Below, one piece after another: positions 34,717-44,110 of a stretch of DNA of 64,000 nucleotides. The stretch's first letter is position 1, and each line of letters begins with the position of its first letter. The translations under genes and the position numbers were made by a program. Source of the DNA: Chitinophaga sancti (GTDB lineage Bacteria; Bacteroidota; Bacteroidia; Chitinophagales; Chitinophagaceae); NCBI RefSeq assembly GCF_034087045.1, contig NZ_CP139247.1, positions 5,668,001-5,732,000 of the forward strand, written 5' to 3'. The notes below the pieces were generated by a model. The model made no database searches. It worked only from the letters and a program-made list of their open reading frames with translations, and was not told the DNA's origin.

Positions 34717-34736
34717 AATACCAACTAGTTTGTATT
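34717..34736 (-). promoter_or_regulatory. Recurrent ACTAGT motif, copy 3
   Basis: Minus strand AATACAAACTAGTTGGTATT, identical to copies 1 and 2, about 65 bp upstream of the ATG at 34652 in the same sense. Confidence 0.6.
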
Positions 34737-35029
34737 TTTCAAATAGCCGAGAGGACAAAAATGACCATGCCCATTAGAAACCGCTCTATGATCCTCAATC
34801 AGTTTTTTCGTAACGCCCATTTAATAGGTTTTAAATTGAGTGGTTGCAAGATTAAGGCGAATATATTATTTTAAAGAACATTGCAATGAGAGTTAAAAAG
34901 TAACAATTCTGTTAGATCAAATAAAAAGCAGAGACATTATCTCAGGTTTTTACTATTAGTGCTCACAATGCAGGATGAAGCGAACTTCTTATTAGATGAT
35001 TTAATAATAGCAACTGCTCTCCCTTAATT

Positions 35030-35945
35030 TTCTTCTCTGACTCTTGAGAATGATGCAGTCCGGAATGTTCTGGAAAAAAAGCCCGGCAGCCTGACGACAA
35101 ACGACAAGTAATAGAGTTATTGGTGCAGGAGAAAGTGAGTGAGCGTCCGGCTGGTAAGCTGTTAGGCGTACCCCGATCTTCATTTGGTTATAATCGGAAA
35201 ACTAAAATTGACAGTGCATTAATGGAGGCGCTGGAGGAACTGATAAAGAAACATCCTTCTATCGGGTTCTGGAAGTGCTACCACCGTTTGAGAAGAAAAG
35301 GTCATCCATGGAAAGATAAGCGACTTTACAGGGTCTATAAGCTGTTAAAACTGAATATCAGGCGTAAGATCAACCGTAGACTGCCTGAATGGATAAAACA
35401 GCCCTTAACAGTTCCTGAGGTGATTAATCAATTCTGGAGCATGGACTTTATGAGCGATTTCCTGGTTGACGGAAGACGTTTTCGGTTGTTAAATGTTATT
35501 GATAATTATAACCGGGAATCATTGTGGATTGAGATAGATGAATCATTACCAAGCCTCAGAGTTATCTGGGTACTGAAAAAGCTAGTTGAACTGAGAGGCG
35601 AGCCACAAAAAAAAGAGTTGACAATGGCCCTAAGTTCGTCAGTGATCAGTTGCAACAGTGGTGTCGGGTAAGAAACATTCAGCTATAGTTTATAAAGGCT
35701 GGTAAACCGGTGCAAAATGCCTTTGTCGAACGTAATAATGGCTCAATAAGAAGAGAGATGCTTGATGCGCATCACTTTTTTTCATTAGCAGAAGTACGGC
35801 TGATGGCAGAAGAGTGGAGAAATGATTATAACACTTGCAGACCTCATCAGGCGCTTGGAATTATTCCTCCGCTAGAGTTCTGTAAATAGATATTACCTAA
35901 AAAAATATTCAAAATTCTAATCCTGACTGGATCAAAATATAGGTA
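35030..35945 (+). pseudogene. IS3 relic, second copy (orfA tail plus broken orfB)
   Basis: Begins inside orfA (CTCTTGAGAATGATGCAGTC, as in the intact copy at 29341) and keeps orfB to the right end ..GGATCAAAATATAGG. OrfB is broken near 35607 by a frameshift in a run of A and by a later stop (GGGTAAG). About 90 percent like the copy at 29056 by eye. The left end is lost. Confidence 0.8.
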
Positions 35946-36000
35946 AGATTACAATTGCAGAATATAGCACTACCTACCAATTGCCCTTATTTAATATAAA

Positions 36001-36020
36001 AATACAAACTACCTGGTATT
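36001..36020 (+). promoter_or_regulatory. Recurrent ACTAGT motif, copy 4 (diverged)
   Basis: AATACAAACTACCTGGTATT, two bases different from the other three, 78 bp upstream of the ATG at 36098, same sense. Confidence 0.5.
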
Positions 36021-36097
36021 GGTTATTATATACCCTCTCTGTAAATTGCAAATTATAATCGCCGATTTTGATTATCCCAATTTAAATACAAGACTTA

Positions 36098-36574
36098 ATG
36101 AAACACCTTCCAATCCCAATATTATATCTATTCCTTTCTACATCTACGCTATTCGGACAAGCTCCCAAATTAACCGTATCTGTCAATGACACCCCCATAT
36201 ACTTTAACAGAAATACAATCAGAGTTCCTCTTGGCAGTAAAATAACCTTAACATTTCACTACAATAATTTATCTACCTACAAAGCATCCCCAGATTCATT
36301 ATATTACACATATTGCACCTACAAATCACAAGTGCAGCAACAGCAACAGCCGAGAAAACACTGGAAATTTAAACTCCCAGATTTGCTCACTTTGAAAAAG
36401 TTTACAGACGGATACTTTGCAGAAGCTCATAAAAATTCCCAATCAATGACTACGTCATTCACATTTAATATGAGTTACAACAATATTTGCCAGGGACACT
36501 ATTATAATATTTACCTCGTAAAAAATGGCAATAACTTCAGCACAAATCTTCCTAAATTCTACATATTAAAATAA
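36098..36574 (+). CDS. Unknown secreted protein
   Basis: 158 residues with a Sec signal ('PIPILYLFLSTSTLFGQ'). Mature part is beta-rich ('LTVSVNDTPIYFNRNTIRVP', 'GSKITLTFHYNNLSTYKASP') with a Gln run (QVQQQQQ). No family recognised. Two bases separate it from the next gene, so they are an operon under ACTAGT motif copy 4. Confidence 0.55.
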   Translation: MKHLPIPILYLFLSTSTLFGQAPKLTVSVNDTPIYFNRNTIRVPLGSKITLTFHYNNLSTYKASPDSLYYTYCTYKSQVQQQQQPRKHWKFKLPDLLTLKKFTDGYFAEAHKNSQSMTTSFTFNMSYNNICQGHYYNIYLVKNGNNFSTNLPKFYILK

Positions 36575-36576
36575 CT

Positions 36577-37208
36577 ATGGAAATTAAATCGCTTCCCCCA
36601 ATAGTGGTATCCGGAGAACTAACCGTACATAATCCGCCCCCATCCCCCAAGCCTAAAAAAATAGATTTAGAAGGCTGGCTAAAAATCATAGGTATTTTCT
36701 TAACCGCTATATCACTATACTTTACATCCACCTCAATAAAAAACTCCCAAACATGGAAAGTAGCAGAATTCACAGCAAATGAGTTTAAAAAATTCAGTGA
36801 TCTCCCAAATGTCAAAATAGTAAATAGTCTCTTGGATTATAATCAACGAACAATCACCGGGCTTACAAATGGTGATACAGTAGTTATCAGCGACGATTTT
36901 TTAACTGAAGCATTACTGGTCGACTCAATTCAAGGTAGCTTTACACCTATCGAAGCAAAAATAAGAGATGCTTTGATGAATATTTCGATCGCTTGGCCTT
37001 ATTTAACAAATATCTAAATGCGGAGCTAATTGATAAAAAACAAATTGAACCTTACCTAAAATATCAAATTGACATCCTCGCCAATAAAGAAAATCATAGC
37101 AAAAGTAACGAGCTAAGAATGGAAATCTGGTTGTATCTTAATTACTATAAATTTTACGATGTAATTGAGCTTTTTAAAAAATTTGGTTATGATATAACCC
37201 GTACATAA
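36577..37208 (+). pseudogene. One-helix membrane protein, apparent frameshift
   Basis: The first frame (36577-37017) gives a Pro-rich start ('VSGELTVHNPPPSPKPKK'), a membrane helix ('WLKIIGIFLTAISLYF') and a soluble part up to 'KIRDALMNISIAWPYLTNI'. An overlapping +1 frame reads FDEYFDRLALFNKYLNAELI and continues 'EPYLKYQIDILANKENHSKS' to 37208. The pattern 'F-DEYFD-L--FN-Y-----I----PYL-Y' is a natural continuation, so one base near 36967 seems to be lost or gained. It may be a mutation, a sequencing error or a programmed shift; no slippery run is obvious. Confidence 0.6.
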
Positions 37209-37552
37209 TATTAAATTGGCAACAACTCTTGCCGCCCACATCTATAGCTTGTAGTTTTTCTTCAAGATAACCAATGTAAGTTTCCCCTTTTTAGGATTTC
37301 CGCTTTCATCAACTATAAAAAAGTATCATCTTCCAGTCCACACTGTTGTAAAAGATGCCAGAAATCTAACGTTATCTTATCCATCAGCTTAGAATAGCAC
37401 CACTTACCAAAAGTTTTAAGGTGATGCAAACACTGTTGACTGGTATTCTGGAGTTCCTGCGCCAGCAGGCCGTTGTCCGGATTTGATTTGACAATAGGTC
37501 ATCAAGGGCCTTGACCATGTTTATATTATAGGATATCAAATATAGTTACTTA
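37209..37552 (-). pseudogene. Relic of a DDE transposase
   Basis: Minus strand keeps 'CLHHLKTFGKWCYSKLMDKI' followed by 'TLDFWHLLQQCGLEDDTF' and, in another frame, 'FIVDESGNPKKGKLTLVILK'. The 'DESGNPKKGK' motif resembles the first catalytic Asp region of IS701-like transposases. Several frameshifts and stops. Extent approximate. Confidence 0.45.
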
Positions 37553-37570
37553 GTTTTTGATCGAACCAAT
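37553..37570 (-). repeat. tRNA-Leu-like half site I
   Basis: Minus strand ATAATCAACATAATATTGG then TTCGATCAAAAAC. It has the AATCAAxA box and TTGGTTCGA of the family but no GGGCAC part. It lies 88 bp from site C in the same orientation and borders the transposase relic. Confidence 0.4.
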
Positions 37571-37616
37571 ATTATGTTGATTATGAAATACGTATAAAAT
37601 ATTGAGGAAATAGCCT

Positions 37617-37656
37617 AAAAAGCAAGAACCGCTCTAAGAGCGGTTCTTGCTTTTTT
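37617..37656 (-). terminator. Perfect bidirectional terminator of site C
   Basis: AAAAAGCAAGAACCGCTC, loop TAA, then GAGCGGTTCTTGCTTTTTT: an 18-bp perfect stem with A-run and T-run, so it can act on both strands. Confidence 0.85.
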
Positions 37657-37657
37657 C

Positions 37658-37687
37658 GTGCCCTGTGGCGGATTGTTTTCGAACCAA
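37658..37687 (-). repeat. tRNA-Leu-3'-like site C
   Basis: Minus strand TTGGTTCGAAAAC, AAT, CCGCCACA, GGGCAC, followed one base later by the perfect hairpin at 37617-37656. The upstream side reads TTAATAATCAATAGCATTTGG, matching the AATCAAxA box of other sites. Confidence 0.8.
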
Positions 37688-37889
37688 ATGCTATTGATTA
37701 TTAATAAGCTGTATGAATAAGGCCATTGAAAATCTTGAAGAGTATCTGATACTAATCTCACATTAAATAAAAGTTACATGCTTAGGTAAATAAAGTTAAA
37801 CAATTTCTTTCCCATGATGTTTTACTGTTTGCAGAGGGCATGCTTGCCTCAGAAATATTATATTTTCGATCACAAACGAACTAAACCTA

Positions 37890-38693
37890 ATGAAACCAGA
37901 TTGCCTATTCCTACTGCTGTTCCTTTTGCCTGCGCTTTTTATTTTTTTCTGGATTGCCGGCATTTTCAGAAAAAGAGACACTAATAATAACCAGGTATTG
38001 CCTATTAAAGAAATAAAAACAGAGACCGAATATTTTGATCTTTTCAAGGAAAGCAAACTAGAGGATATCTTAAAGGAAGTTTACAATGCTAGACGCTTCG
38101 AAATTGATATGTACTGGAAAAGAACCAATTACTACTGGACGATGTTGGTTGCTGTATTTGCTGGATATTTTGTAGCCTTTTCCAATTTGAATAGCTCGAA
38201 TGAACAGGGCTTGAAGGTCGTTTTCTTTTTAAACTGCTTTGGGGTCATTTTTTCGACAAGTTGGTACTTGGTAAACCGTGGTAGCAAATACTGGCAAATT
38301 AACTGGGAAAAGCACGCTGAAATACTTGAAGGAAAAGTATATGGTCATCTATATAAAACTAATGTCAGTCAGGGATATTATTTTAAATTCAATAAATTTA
38401 CGAACTTGACATCACCTTATCCTTATAGTGTAACAAAAATTAATCAGGTGCTTAACTTCTTTGTAATCATTATGTGGTTATCATTGCTCTATTATACCGC
38501 AACCAATTATTTAGTTATTGGCGTTGAAAATTTTGGTTCCTTCTATTCTATAGTCGGATACGTAACTATTCTTGCTGTTGCTGCCCTTGTCCTGTTAACT
38601 TTAACAGGAAAGGAAAGTATATTCTCAAAATCAAAAGACGAGACCCACCTTTTATTTACGCGTAGAGGAATCACTAAAGATTCCTCAGTATAG
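37890..38693 (+). CDS. Unknown membrane protein
   Basis: 267 residues with about five hydrophobic helices: 'LFLLLFLLPALFIFFWIAGI', 'YYWTMLVAVFAGYFVAF', 'VVFFLNCFGVIFSTSWYLVN', 'VLNFFVIIMWLSLLYY' and 'YVTILAVAALVLLTL'. The stretch 'EVYNARRFEIDMYWKRTNYY' before helix 2 and 'NRGSKYWQINWEKHAEILEG' after helix 3 look conserved; I have an impression of similar island-borne membrane proteins but cannot name the family with certainty. It lies alone next to site C. Confidence 0.6.
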   Translation: MKPDCLFLLLFLLPALFIFFWIAGIFRKRDTNNNQVLPIKEIKTETEYFDLFKESKLEDILKEVYNARRFEIDMYWKRTNYYWTMLVAVFAGYFVAFSNLNSSNEQGLKVVFFLNCFGVIFSTSWYLVNRGSKYWQINWEKHAEILEGKVYGHLYKTNVSQGYYFKFNKFTNLTSPYPYSVTKINQVLNFFVIIMWLSLLYYTATNYLVIGVENFGSFYSIVGYVTILAVAALVLLTLTGKESIFSKSKDETHLLFTRRGITKDSSV

Positions 38694-38803
38694 GTGAACT
38701 TACAGATATAAAAACAAATTTAACATCAGGCATGAGATATTTGAATACTTGGCATTTTTATTACTTATAAATATACCCATATAAGCTCAGCACGAGTGTA
38801 TAC

Positions 38804-39035
38804 CAAAGAATTTAAAACAAGCAATACACTTCCTAGACAAGGACTGTCCTGAAAGTTTAAAACCGACCATTAAAGAAACGGCATTTAAAGATCTTAAGAA
38901 ATTGATTTATCCCTGGGGTGGAACTTATAAAACAATAATAAAGCTTATAAAAAGTCTCAGTAGGTATATGAAAAACTGAAAATCAACACGATTATCCTCA
39001 AACCCGAGGCGTTTGTAGAATATCACAAGCAATAC
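38804..39035 (+). pseudogene. Gene remnant left of the IS5 element
   Basis: One frame encodes 'PKNLKQAIHFLDKDCPESLK' and 'DLKKLIYPWGGTYKTIIKLI', stopping at 38979. A second, overlapping frame from about 38963 reads 'YEKLKINTIILKPEAFVEYH' KQY up to the IS5 end at 39036. The two may have been one protein broken by a frameshift. The first part recalls small immunity-like proteins; not identified. Confidence 0.4.
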
Positions 39036-40762
39036 TTAGGGTGTGCTGAATAAGTATTAATCTATTGTTAATCAATGTTGTATGGCCTGTTTTTTGCTTG
39101 AATAGTGTATAAATATTGAATGAATCATCTCCAAAAGCATGCAGCCATGATACGTTATACACCTGCAAAACAATTGACATTAGAAGGTTTTTCCACACCC
39201 TTCTCGCAGCAGTTATCCACTTCCAACAGGTGGGTTATACTCGCTGCAAAGATTCCGTGGGACAAACTGGCGGATGTGTATTATAAAAAGATGCGGGCTG
39301 ATTTCGGAGCGCCAACCTTGAGTGCGCGGATGGTAATTGGTGCGGTGATCATCAAACATATACTGAATATAGACGATCGTGAGGTAGTAGAGCAGATCAC
39401 AGAAAACATATATCTGCAATATTTTGTAGGTCTAAGCAGTTTTCAACAGGAAGCTCCCTTTGATGCATCGCTGATGGTCAGTATTAGAAAACGGTTAGGC
39501 GTAGAGGTGATGTCCAGGTTGAATGAGATTATCTTGCAGGAAGCGGGATTAACCAAAGCGAAAGAAGAGAAAACATCGGATGCCGGCAGTAAGGATGAAA
39601 GTGATGGGGATGGAGGAGAGAGCAATAAAGTTGGCTGCCAGGCGGATGCAGAGATAGTAAAAGAAACGCCATCTGAAGGACTATCAGGAACATTGATGTT
39701 AGACGCGACGGTGTCAGAGCAACAGATCGATTATCCAACGGATATTAAGTTATTAAATGAGGGGCGCCGTCAATTGGAAGGGATAATAGAGCGGGGATGT
39801 CTGGCTGCTGAACTGATTATGCCGCGGATGTATCGCAATATAGCCAGGAAGCAATATTTGAACATTGCCAAAAAGAAAAACAAAAGCAAAAGAGACATAC
39901 GCAGGGGTATCCGTCAGCAATTGCAATATGTTAAGCGGGATTTAAAGTATATCAACTGGCTGATTGAAACAGGACCTACTTTTAAGGAGACATTGAAACC
40001 GAAAGAGTGGACGTTAATACAAGTGATCCAGGAAATGTATCGTCAGCAGGTAGAGATGTATAAGAAAAGAGAACAGAAAATATCTGATCGGATTGTAAGT
40101 ATCTATCAACCGCATGTGCGTCCGATGCCGAGAGGCAAAGACCGCGTATCAACGGAGTTTGGCAGCAAGCAACTGGTGTTGTTGAAAGATGGTTACACAC
40201 ATATTGAGAAGCTGAGTTGGGATAATTACAATGAAGGAGGATTACTAATCGAATGCCTGGAAACCCATAAACGCTTGTTTGGGTGTTATCCGGAGCGGGT
40301 ATTAGGAGATCAGTTGTTCGGCACACGTGAAAACCGACGATACATGAAGGAAAAAGGGATCCGTTATGTTGGCAAGCCATTGGGTCGGCCCTCATCAGAT
40401 AGTAAGCAGCAAAAGCGATTATTGCAAAAGCAGATGCCGGAACGAAATGCGATTGAAGGGAAATTTGGACAGGGGAAAAATGCATACGGTCTGGGTAAGA
40501 TCAAGGCCCGTCTTAAGGATACAGCTGAGAGTTGGGTGATGTCTATTTACTTTGTTATGAATCTGCTTAAACTGGCAGCAGGTTCTTTTTTGTCATTACT
40601 CCAAATCTATTACTGGCTGGTAACAGAGGGTTATTTAACGATAATGGTGAGTTGCCCGGATGCACAACTTAGACCTCGATATATGAGACGTATGGAATGG
40701 TAAATAGCAAGGTGTCAAAATGAAATATAATTCATCGGAAAACTTATTCAGCAGACCCTAAT
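39036..40762 (+). mobile_element. IS5-family element
   Basis: About 1.73 kb with inverted ends TTAGGGTGTGCTGAATAAGT and the matching ACTTATTCAGCAGACCCTAA (one mismatch G/C aside). It carries a single transposase gene and splits an open frame whose halves can be joined (38963-39035 with 40763-41229). Confidence 0.85.
39147..40703 (+). CDS. IS5-family transposase
   Basis: 518 residues from the ATG at 39147 (MIRYTPAKQLTLEGFSTPFS; the frame is open to 39120). DUF772-like N-terminus ('APTLSARMVIGAVIIKHILN', 'QYFVGLSSFQQEAPFDASLM'), first catalytic Asp in 'SGTLMLDATVSEQQIDYPTD', long helical insertion (230-330), and second half 'CYPERVLGDQLFGTRENRRY', 'NAIEGKFGQGKNAYGLGKIK' with the Glu. A low-complexity Asp/Gly/Ser linker lies at about 165-185. 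Appears intact. Confidence 0.88.
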   Translation: MIRYTPAKQLTLEGFSTPFSQQLSTSNRWVILAAKIPWDKLADVYYKKMRADFGAPTLSARMVIGAVIIKHILNIDDREVVEQITENIYLQYFVGLSSFQQEAPFDASLMVSIRKRLGVEVMSRLNEIILQEAGLTKAKEEKTSDAGSKDESDGDGGESNKVGCQADAEIVKETPSEGLSGTLMLDATVSEQQIDYPTDIKLLNEGRRQLEGIIERGCLAAELIMPRMYRNIARKQYLNIAKKKNKSKRDIRRGIRQQLQYVKRDLKYINWLIETGPTFKETLKPKEWTLIQVIQEMYRQQVEMYKKREQKISDRIVSIYQPHVRPMPRGKDRVSTEFGSKQLVLLKDGYTHIEKLSWDNYNEGGLLIECLETHKRLFGCYPERVLGDQLFGTRENRRYMKEKGIRYVGKPLGRPSSDSKQQKRLLQKQMPERNAIEGKFGQGKNAYGLGKIKARLKDTAESWVMSIYFVMNLLKLAAGSFLSLLQIYYWLVTEGYLTIMVSCPDAQLRPRYMRRMEW

Positions 40763-41229
40763 TACAGATTGATAGCTTGGAGAAACATCTTTCTCTATTT
40801 CATTATCTCTTGACTTCGGATTACTACGAAGAAAATGTCGATGAAGGAAGAATTCATCAAACCTTTTACCTTCCCTATTTTATATTTGATTATTTTAATA
40901 AAATAAATATAATGGTTGCGGCGGATAGAAGTTATATAGTTGTAATGTTATCCCGTAGTAAGCCTACCAATAACAGTCGTATCCTGTATATAGAAATTCA
41001 AATGCTGCATCAAAAACTTAATCAATTGTTTGGCAAAGATATTGACGATCTGGGTTTATTTAATAGGTCAGAAATTGAAGAAGGCAGTTGGAAGGGTCGC
41101 AAATGGCAGCATCGGGGTTACGAGTATTCGCTCAAAATAACTAATGGCTATACAGTTATAGATGGATTTAAGCTCATTAATAGCATAAAAATAGTTATTG
41201 GCCCATGGAGCCTACGTATGCTGACATAG
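40763..41229 (+). pseudogene. Right half of the gene split by IS5
   Basis: From the IS end the frame reads LQIDSLEKHLSLFHYLLTSD and continues 'DEGRIHQTFYLPYFIFDYFN' and 'EEGSWKGRKWQHRGYEYSLK' to 41229. It joins in frame to '..EAFVEYHKQY' left of the IS. A TTG at 40777 is the only nearby start, so the right half is probably not expressed normally. Family unknown. Confidence 0.5.
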
Positions 41230-41648
41230 CCGACCTTCAAAATCGGGTACAGGGCAGGACCGATTCGACAGCATTAATCACTGGCATCTTCGTATATCTG
41301 CTGGCCGGAATTCCTGGGCCGGTTCCGGGAAATGAGGGTTCTTACAGAGTTCAATGGAGATCACCTGTAGCCACTCGATACTCATCTGATCCATATGAAA
41401 TGTTTACTATTAGTGATTCAATAAATACGATCTGCTGCCGAAACAATTATCTATCCACATTTCATCGCTTCTGTCGTTGCTGATTGGTCCGACGTTTAAA
41501 AGCTGCAGATCTTATGGTCAACAAAAGCTATCTAAAATTGTCTTATCTATTTGGAATACTCACTTCGAGTTAATGCAATTTTGAGAAAACATGAGATTGA
41601 GCTAATTTGTTGCAGCAGTAAATTATCCAGTAAACTACTAAGGAGAAT
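41230..41648. other. Intergenic region, no reliable gene
   Basis: A 92-codon frame from 41205 to 41483 overlaps the previous gene and has the residue mix of non-coding DNA (Cys/Arg/Ser-rich end). No repeat or RNA recognised. Confidence 0.3.
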
Positions 41649-43181
41649 ATGATAAAAGGATCAGTTAGAACTTTTGACTTCAGGTTTGGAGACGATTTCG
41701 TAAGTTTTTTAGAACTAGCCGGTAGAGCCTCGGTCACGCTGGAGGCCTTGGTGGCAAAAGTTGATGGTGAGGATGTGACTTCGGAGGTCATACGGTTTAA
41801 CTACCAGGATAGCGTTACCAAATATAAACAGCGACTCCAGAATACTATGTACAAAGCGATCCAGTCCTTAGAAGGGATGGTCGACGAAGTATACTTGAAG
41901 CTGGAAAAACTAAGATTCTTGGCGCATTTTTTAGTGGAGATTGAAGCTTGCCAACGACAACTAATCACGCAATCGACTGGACTCTATTGTCATAAGCAAT
42001 TCTCATTTTCCAACATTTCGGAAGGAGATGAGCTGAATAAAATAATCAAAACAGAACAGGATTTTCAGGAGCATTTCTTCTGGATGGATCATTATCTGGT
42101 GAAAATGTATGCATTCTTGTTACTCTTAAAGGAAGGTATCGAATCGACCAATCAAGCAGACTTTAGAGTGCCCCCCACAATGAAACCCAATCCTGACGAA
42201 TCTTCGCAGGAAAAGCCATTTGAATACTTCGATTATCTTTTTTTTCGCAATGGGATAGCTAAGCTAAGGCAAGCCTTCATGCCTTCCGCAGACGACTACT
42301 TCCACGTAACCGAACTTGCCTGGGACAAAGAGACTGAGACGACCATATATTGGGAGCAAGATTCCGAAACCGGAGATTGGACACAACATAAATCCAGGTT
42401 TGGTGACAAACTTTTTTCTGTGATGTACACCCAATATCAACAAAGCCGATCGTTGATTGATGATCGTATAAGTGTATGCCTTAACCATTCGGAGGCGGAA
42501 TTTTACGTAAATAGGTGTGTGGAACATCTAAAATATTTCCTTAAAAAAATACCCCAGCATAAAGACTATAAGAAGTATGACTTCCTGGAGAGATTCGCTC
42601 GTAGTATGATAAAATATCTGTTGGAGAGATATAATGTCTTTTGTGGTAAGCCTGACGAAATTATTGAAGCCGTTTTGAAAGACAGCCCACTTCTACCGGT
42701 CGCCGACACTCCGCTTGTGCAAGCACTACCGTTGCCTAATATACAAGTATTCCAAGTTGTAGGAATTCCCTTGGAACGGTTTGTAGCAATCTTCTCCTCG
42801 CATTTGAAAGGTATATGCATCTCTCAGGAAACCTCCTTGGAGATATTAGCCAGTGCGTTCAGCGGAAAGAGCTACGAAACACCCCTGAGAATTAGATGGA
42901 CTTGTACAGCACGTAGTAAGACAGTGAATAAGCAACCGCTTTTTTATCTATTCAAACAATTGTGCGACAGGGGACTGATCGACCCTCAGAATTTGCAGTC
43001 TGATTTCCTGAAGCGACTGCATTTTGTTTTTGTCGATGCGGATGATCGCCCACTTAATAATCTGCCAGTGAGTTACTCGACGATCACGAAACATCGAAAA
43101 ACGGAGGACCAGTATCGCATCGCCATCGACAAAATGATTATTTCGATGTTGGCGGTGAAATCGGGTAAAACTGATGCTTAA
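41649..43181 (+). CDS. Unknown 510-residue protein
   Basis: Soluble, mixed-charge protein with helical N-terminal half ('YKQRLQNTMYKAIQSLEGMV', 'EQDFQEHFFWMDHYLVKMYA') and a C-terminal region 'QPLFYLFKQLCDRGLIDPQN' followed by RTEDQYR-like 'KTEDQYRIAIDKMIISMLAV'. That ending has the flavour of Bacteroidota mobile-element proteins of the RteC neighbourhood, but no confident family match. Preceded by AAGGAGAATATG, an unusually good Shine-Dalgarno for this genome. Stands alone. Confidence 0.55.
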   Translation: MIKGSVRTFDFRFGDDFVSFLELAGRASVTLEALVAKVDGEDVTSEVIRFNYQDSVTKYKQRLQNTMYKAIQSLEGMVDEVYLKLEKLRFLAHFLVEIEACQRQLITQSTGLYCHKQFSFSNISEGDELNKIIKTEQDFQEHFFWMDHYLVKMYAFLLLLKEGIESTNQADFRVPPTMKPNPDESSQEKPFEYFDYLFFRNGIAKLRQAFMPSADDYFHVTELAWDKETETTIYWEQDSETGDWTQHKSRFGDKLFSVMYTQYQQSRSLIDDRISVCLNHSEAEFYVNRCVEHLKYFLKKIPQHKDYKKYDFLERFARSMIKYLLERYNVFCGKPDEIIEAVLKDSPLLPVADTPLVQALPLPNIQVFQVVGIPLERFVAIFSSHLKGICISQETSLEILASAFSGKSYETPLRIRWTCTARSKTVNKQPLFYLFKQLCDRGLIDPQNLQSDFLKRLHFVFVDADDRPLNNLPVSYSTITKHRKTEDQYRIAIDKMIISMLAVKSGKTDA

Positions 43182-43390
43182 CCTTAATCAAAAGCTTAAC
43201 TTTTGATGCGTTAAGTTATTTTGTTTTAAATCGTAGTTTGTTGAAAATCAATATAATGTATTAGATTAGGCCGTTAAGCTATGTTGTTAAGCTATTTTTG
43301 TTGATTCATGTTTTGACCATATTGCAGTGGAGTCGGAAGCCGGTCGGTACATATTGTACTGGATCGTCTGATGGCATAAAACGACTAAAT
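43182..43390. other. Spacer with short TTAAGCTAT repeats
   Basis: Contains 'GTTAAGCTATGTTGTTAAGC' and nearby 'CGTTAAGTTATTTTG', degenerate direct repeats that could be an operator for the antirepressor-like gene downstream. No gene. Confidence 0.3.
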
Positions 43391-43690
43391 ATGATAAGAA
43401 ATGAGAAACTCCAAGAAGGAGCATGGTTTACGATGGCTCAGACCGCGAAAAAAATTGGAAAAACGGGTAGAAACAAGCTTTACAAACTGCTAAGGGAGAA
43501 AGGTATAATTATGAGAGATAACGAGCCCTACCAATGCTACTGTGACGCTGGGTATTTCAAGATGCAGTTTACTCCTAAATACAACAAAAGAGGGTTATTC
43601 ATTACAGCATTTCCCTCCGTCTTGGTGTCAGAGGCGGGAGTTGAATTTATTGAGGCCCTTTTAAAGGAAATGGAGCTTGACAAGGTTTAA
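43391..43690 (+). CDS. Phage antirepressor KilAC-domain protein
   Basis: 99 residues from the ATG at 43391 (the frame is open to 43298). 'EGAWFTMAQTAKKIGKTGRN' then KLYKLLREKGIIM, 'NEPYQCYCDAGYFKMQF', 'AFPSVLVSEAGVEFIEALLK' match the KilAC DNA-binding domain found at the C-terminus of phage antirepressors. Only the KilAC domain is present, as in small phage- or island-borne regulators. A GC-rich terminator follows. Confidence 0.8.
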   Translation: MIRNEKLQEGAWFTMAQTAKKIGKTGRNKLYKLLREKGIIMRDNEPYQCYCDAGYFKMQFTPKYNKRGLFITAFPSVLVSEAGVEFIEALLKEMELDKV

Positions 43691-43708
43691 AGATCCGATG
43701 AGTGAAAG

Positions 43709-43748
43709 ATAAGGGCCATACGCCTAGGCGCCGGGACAGATGGCCTTT
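43709..43748 (+). terminator. Intrinsic terminator
   Basis: AAGGGCCAT..ATGGCCTTT stem with GC-rich loop, after the KilAC gene. Confidence 0.5.
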
Positions 43749-43845
43749 CCTTTCCTTTCATTTCTTAATTACACTAAAAGGAGATTTTGGCAATGAAAGT
43801 TAAATTGGATTTGCAACAAGAAAATAGACACTTAGTCAAGCAGCT

Positions 43846-44110
43846 TGTTTGATGAAAGAATTTCCAAATTGCTCAAGTGCCATATATTCCAGCCGGGAAT
43901 GTATTCTCCTGCAATTATACCAAATTTCTATAAACTCAAATATCTCTCTTCTGGTGACTTCAAATGAATCGTAAATTATATTAAGTCCTGTTTCTGACTT
44001 GAGAATCTTGAACAAGTTTTCACATACACTGTTATCTCAGCAATTCCCTTTACGGCTCATACTTTGCTTTGCCTTATTTGACCTGCTTTGAATAACATCC
44101 TGAATTCTTG
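43846..44110 (-). pseudogene. IS3 OrfB relic (C-terminal part)
   Basis: Minus strand 'SRIQDVIQSRSNKAKQSMSR' KGNC, a stop, 'DNSVCENLFKILKSETGLNI' and 'EIFEFIEIWYNCRRIHSRLE', which is the Glu-containing end of an IS3/IS150-type integrase core. Stops inside; truncated at 44110 where another IS3 fragment begins. Confidence 0.65.

Noticed and set aside
41205..41483. 92-codon open frame
   Set aside because: Overlaps the preceding gene, lacks a sensible start and has the composition of non-coding DNA.
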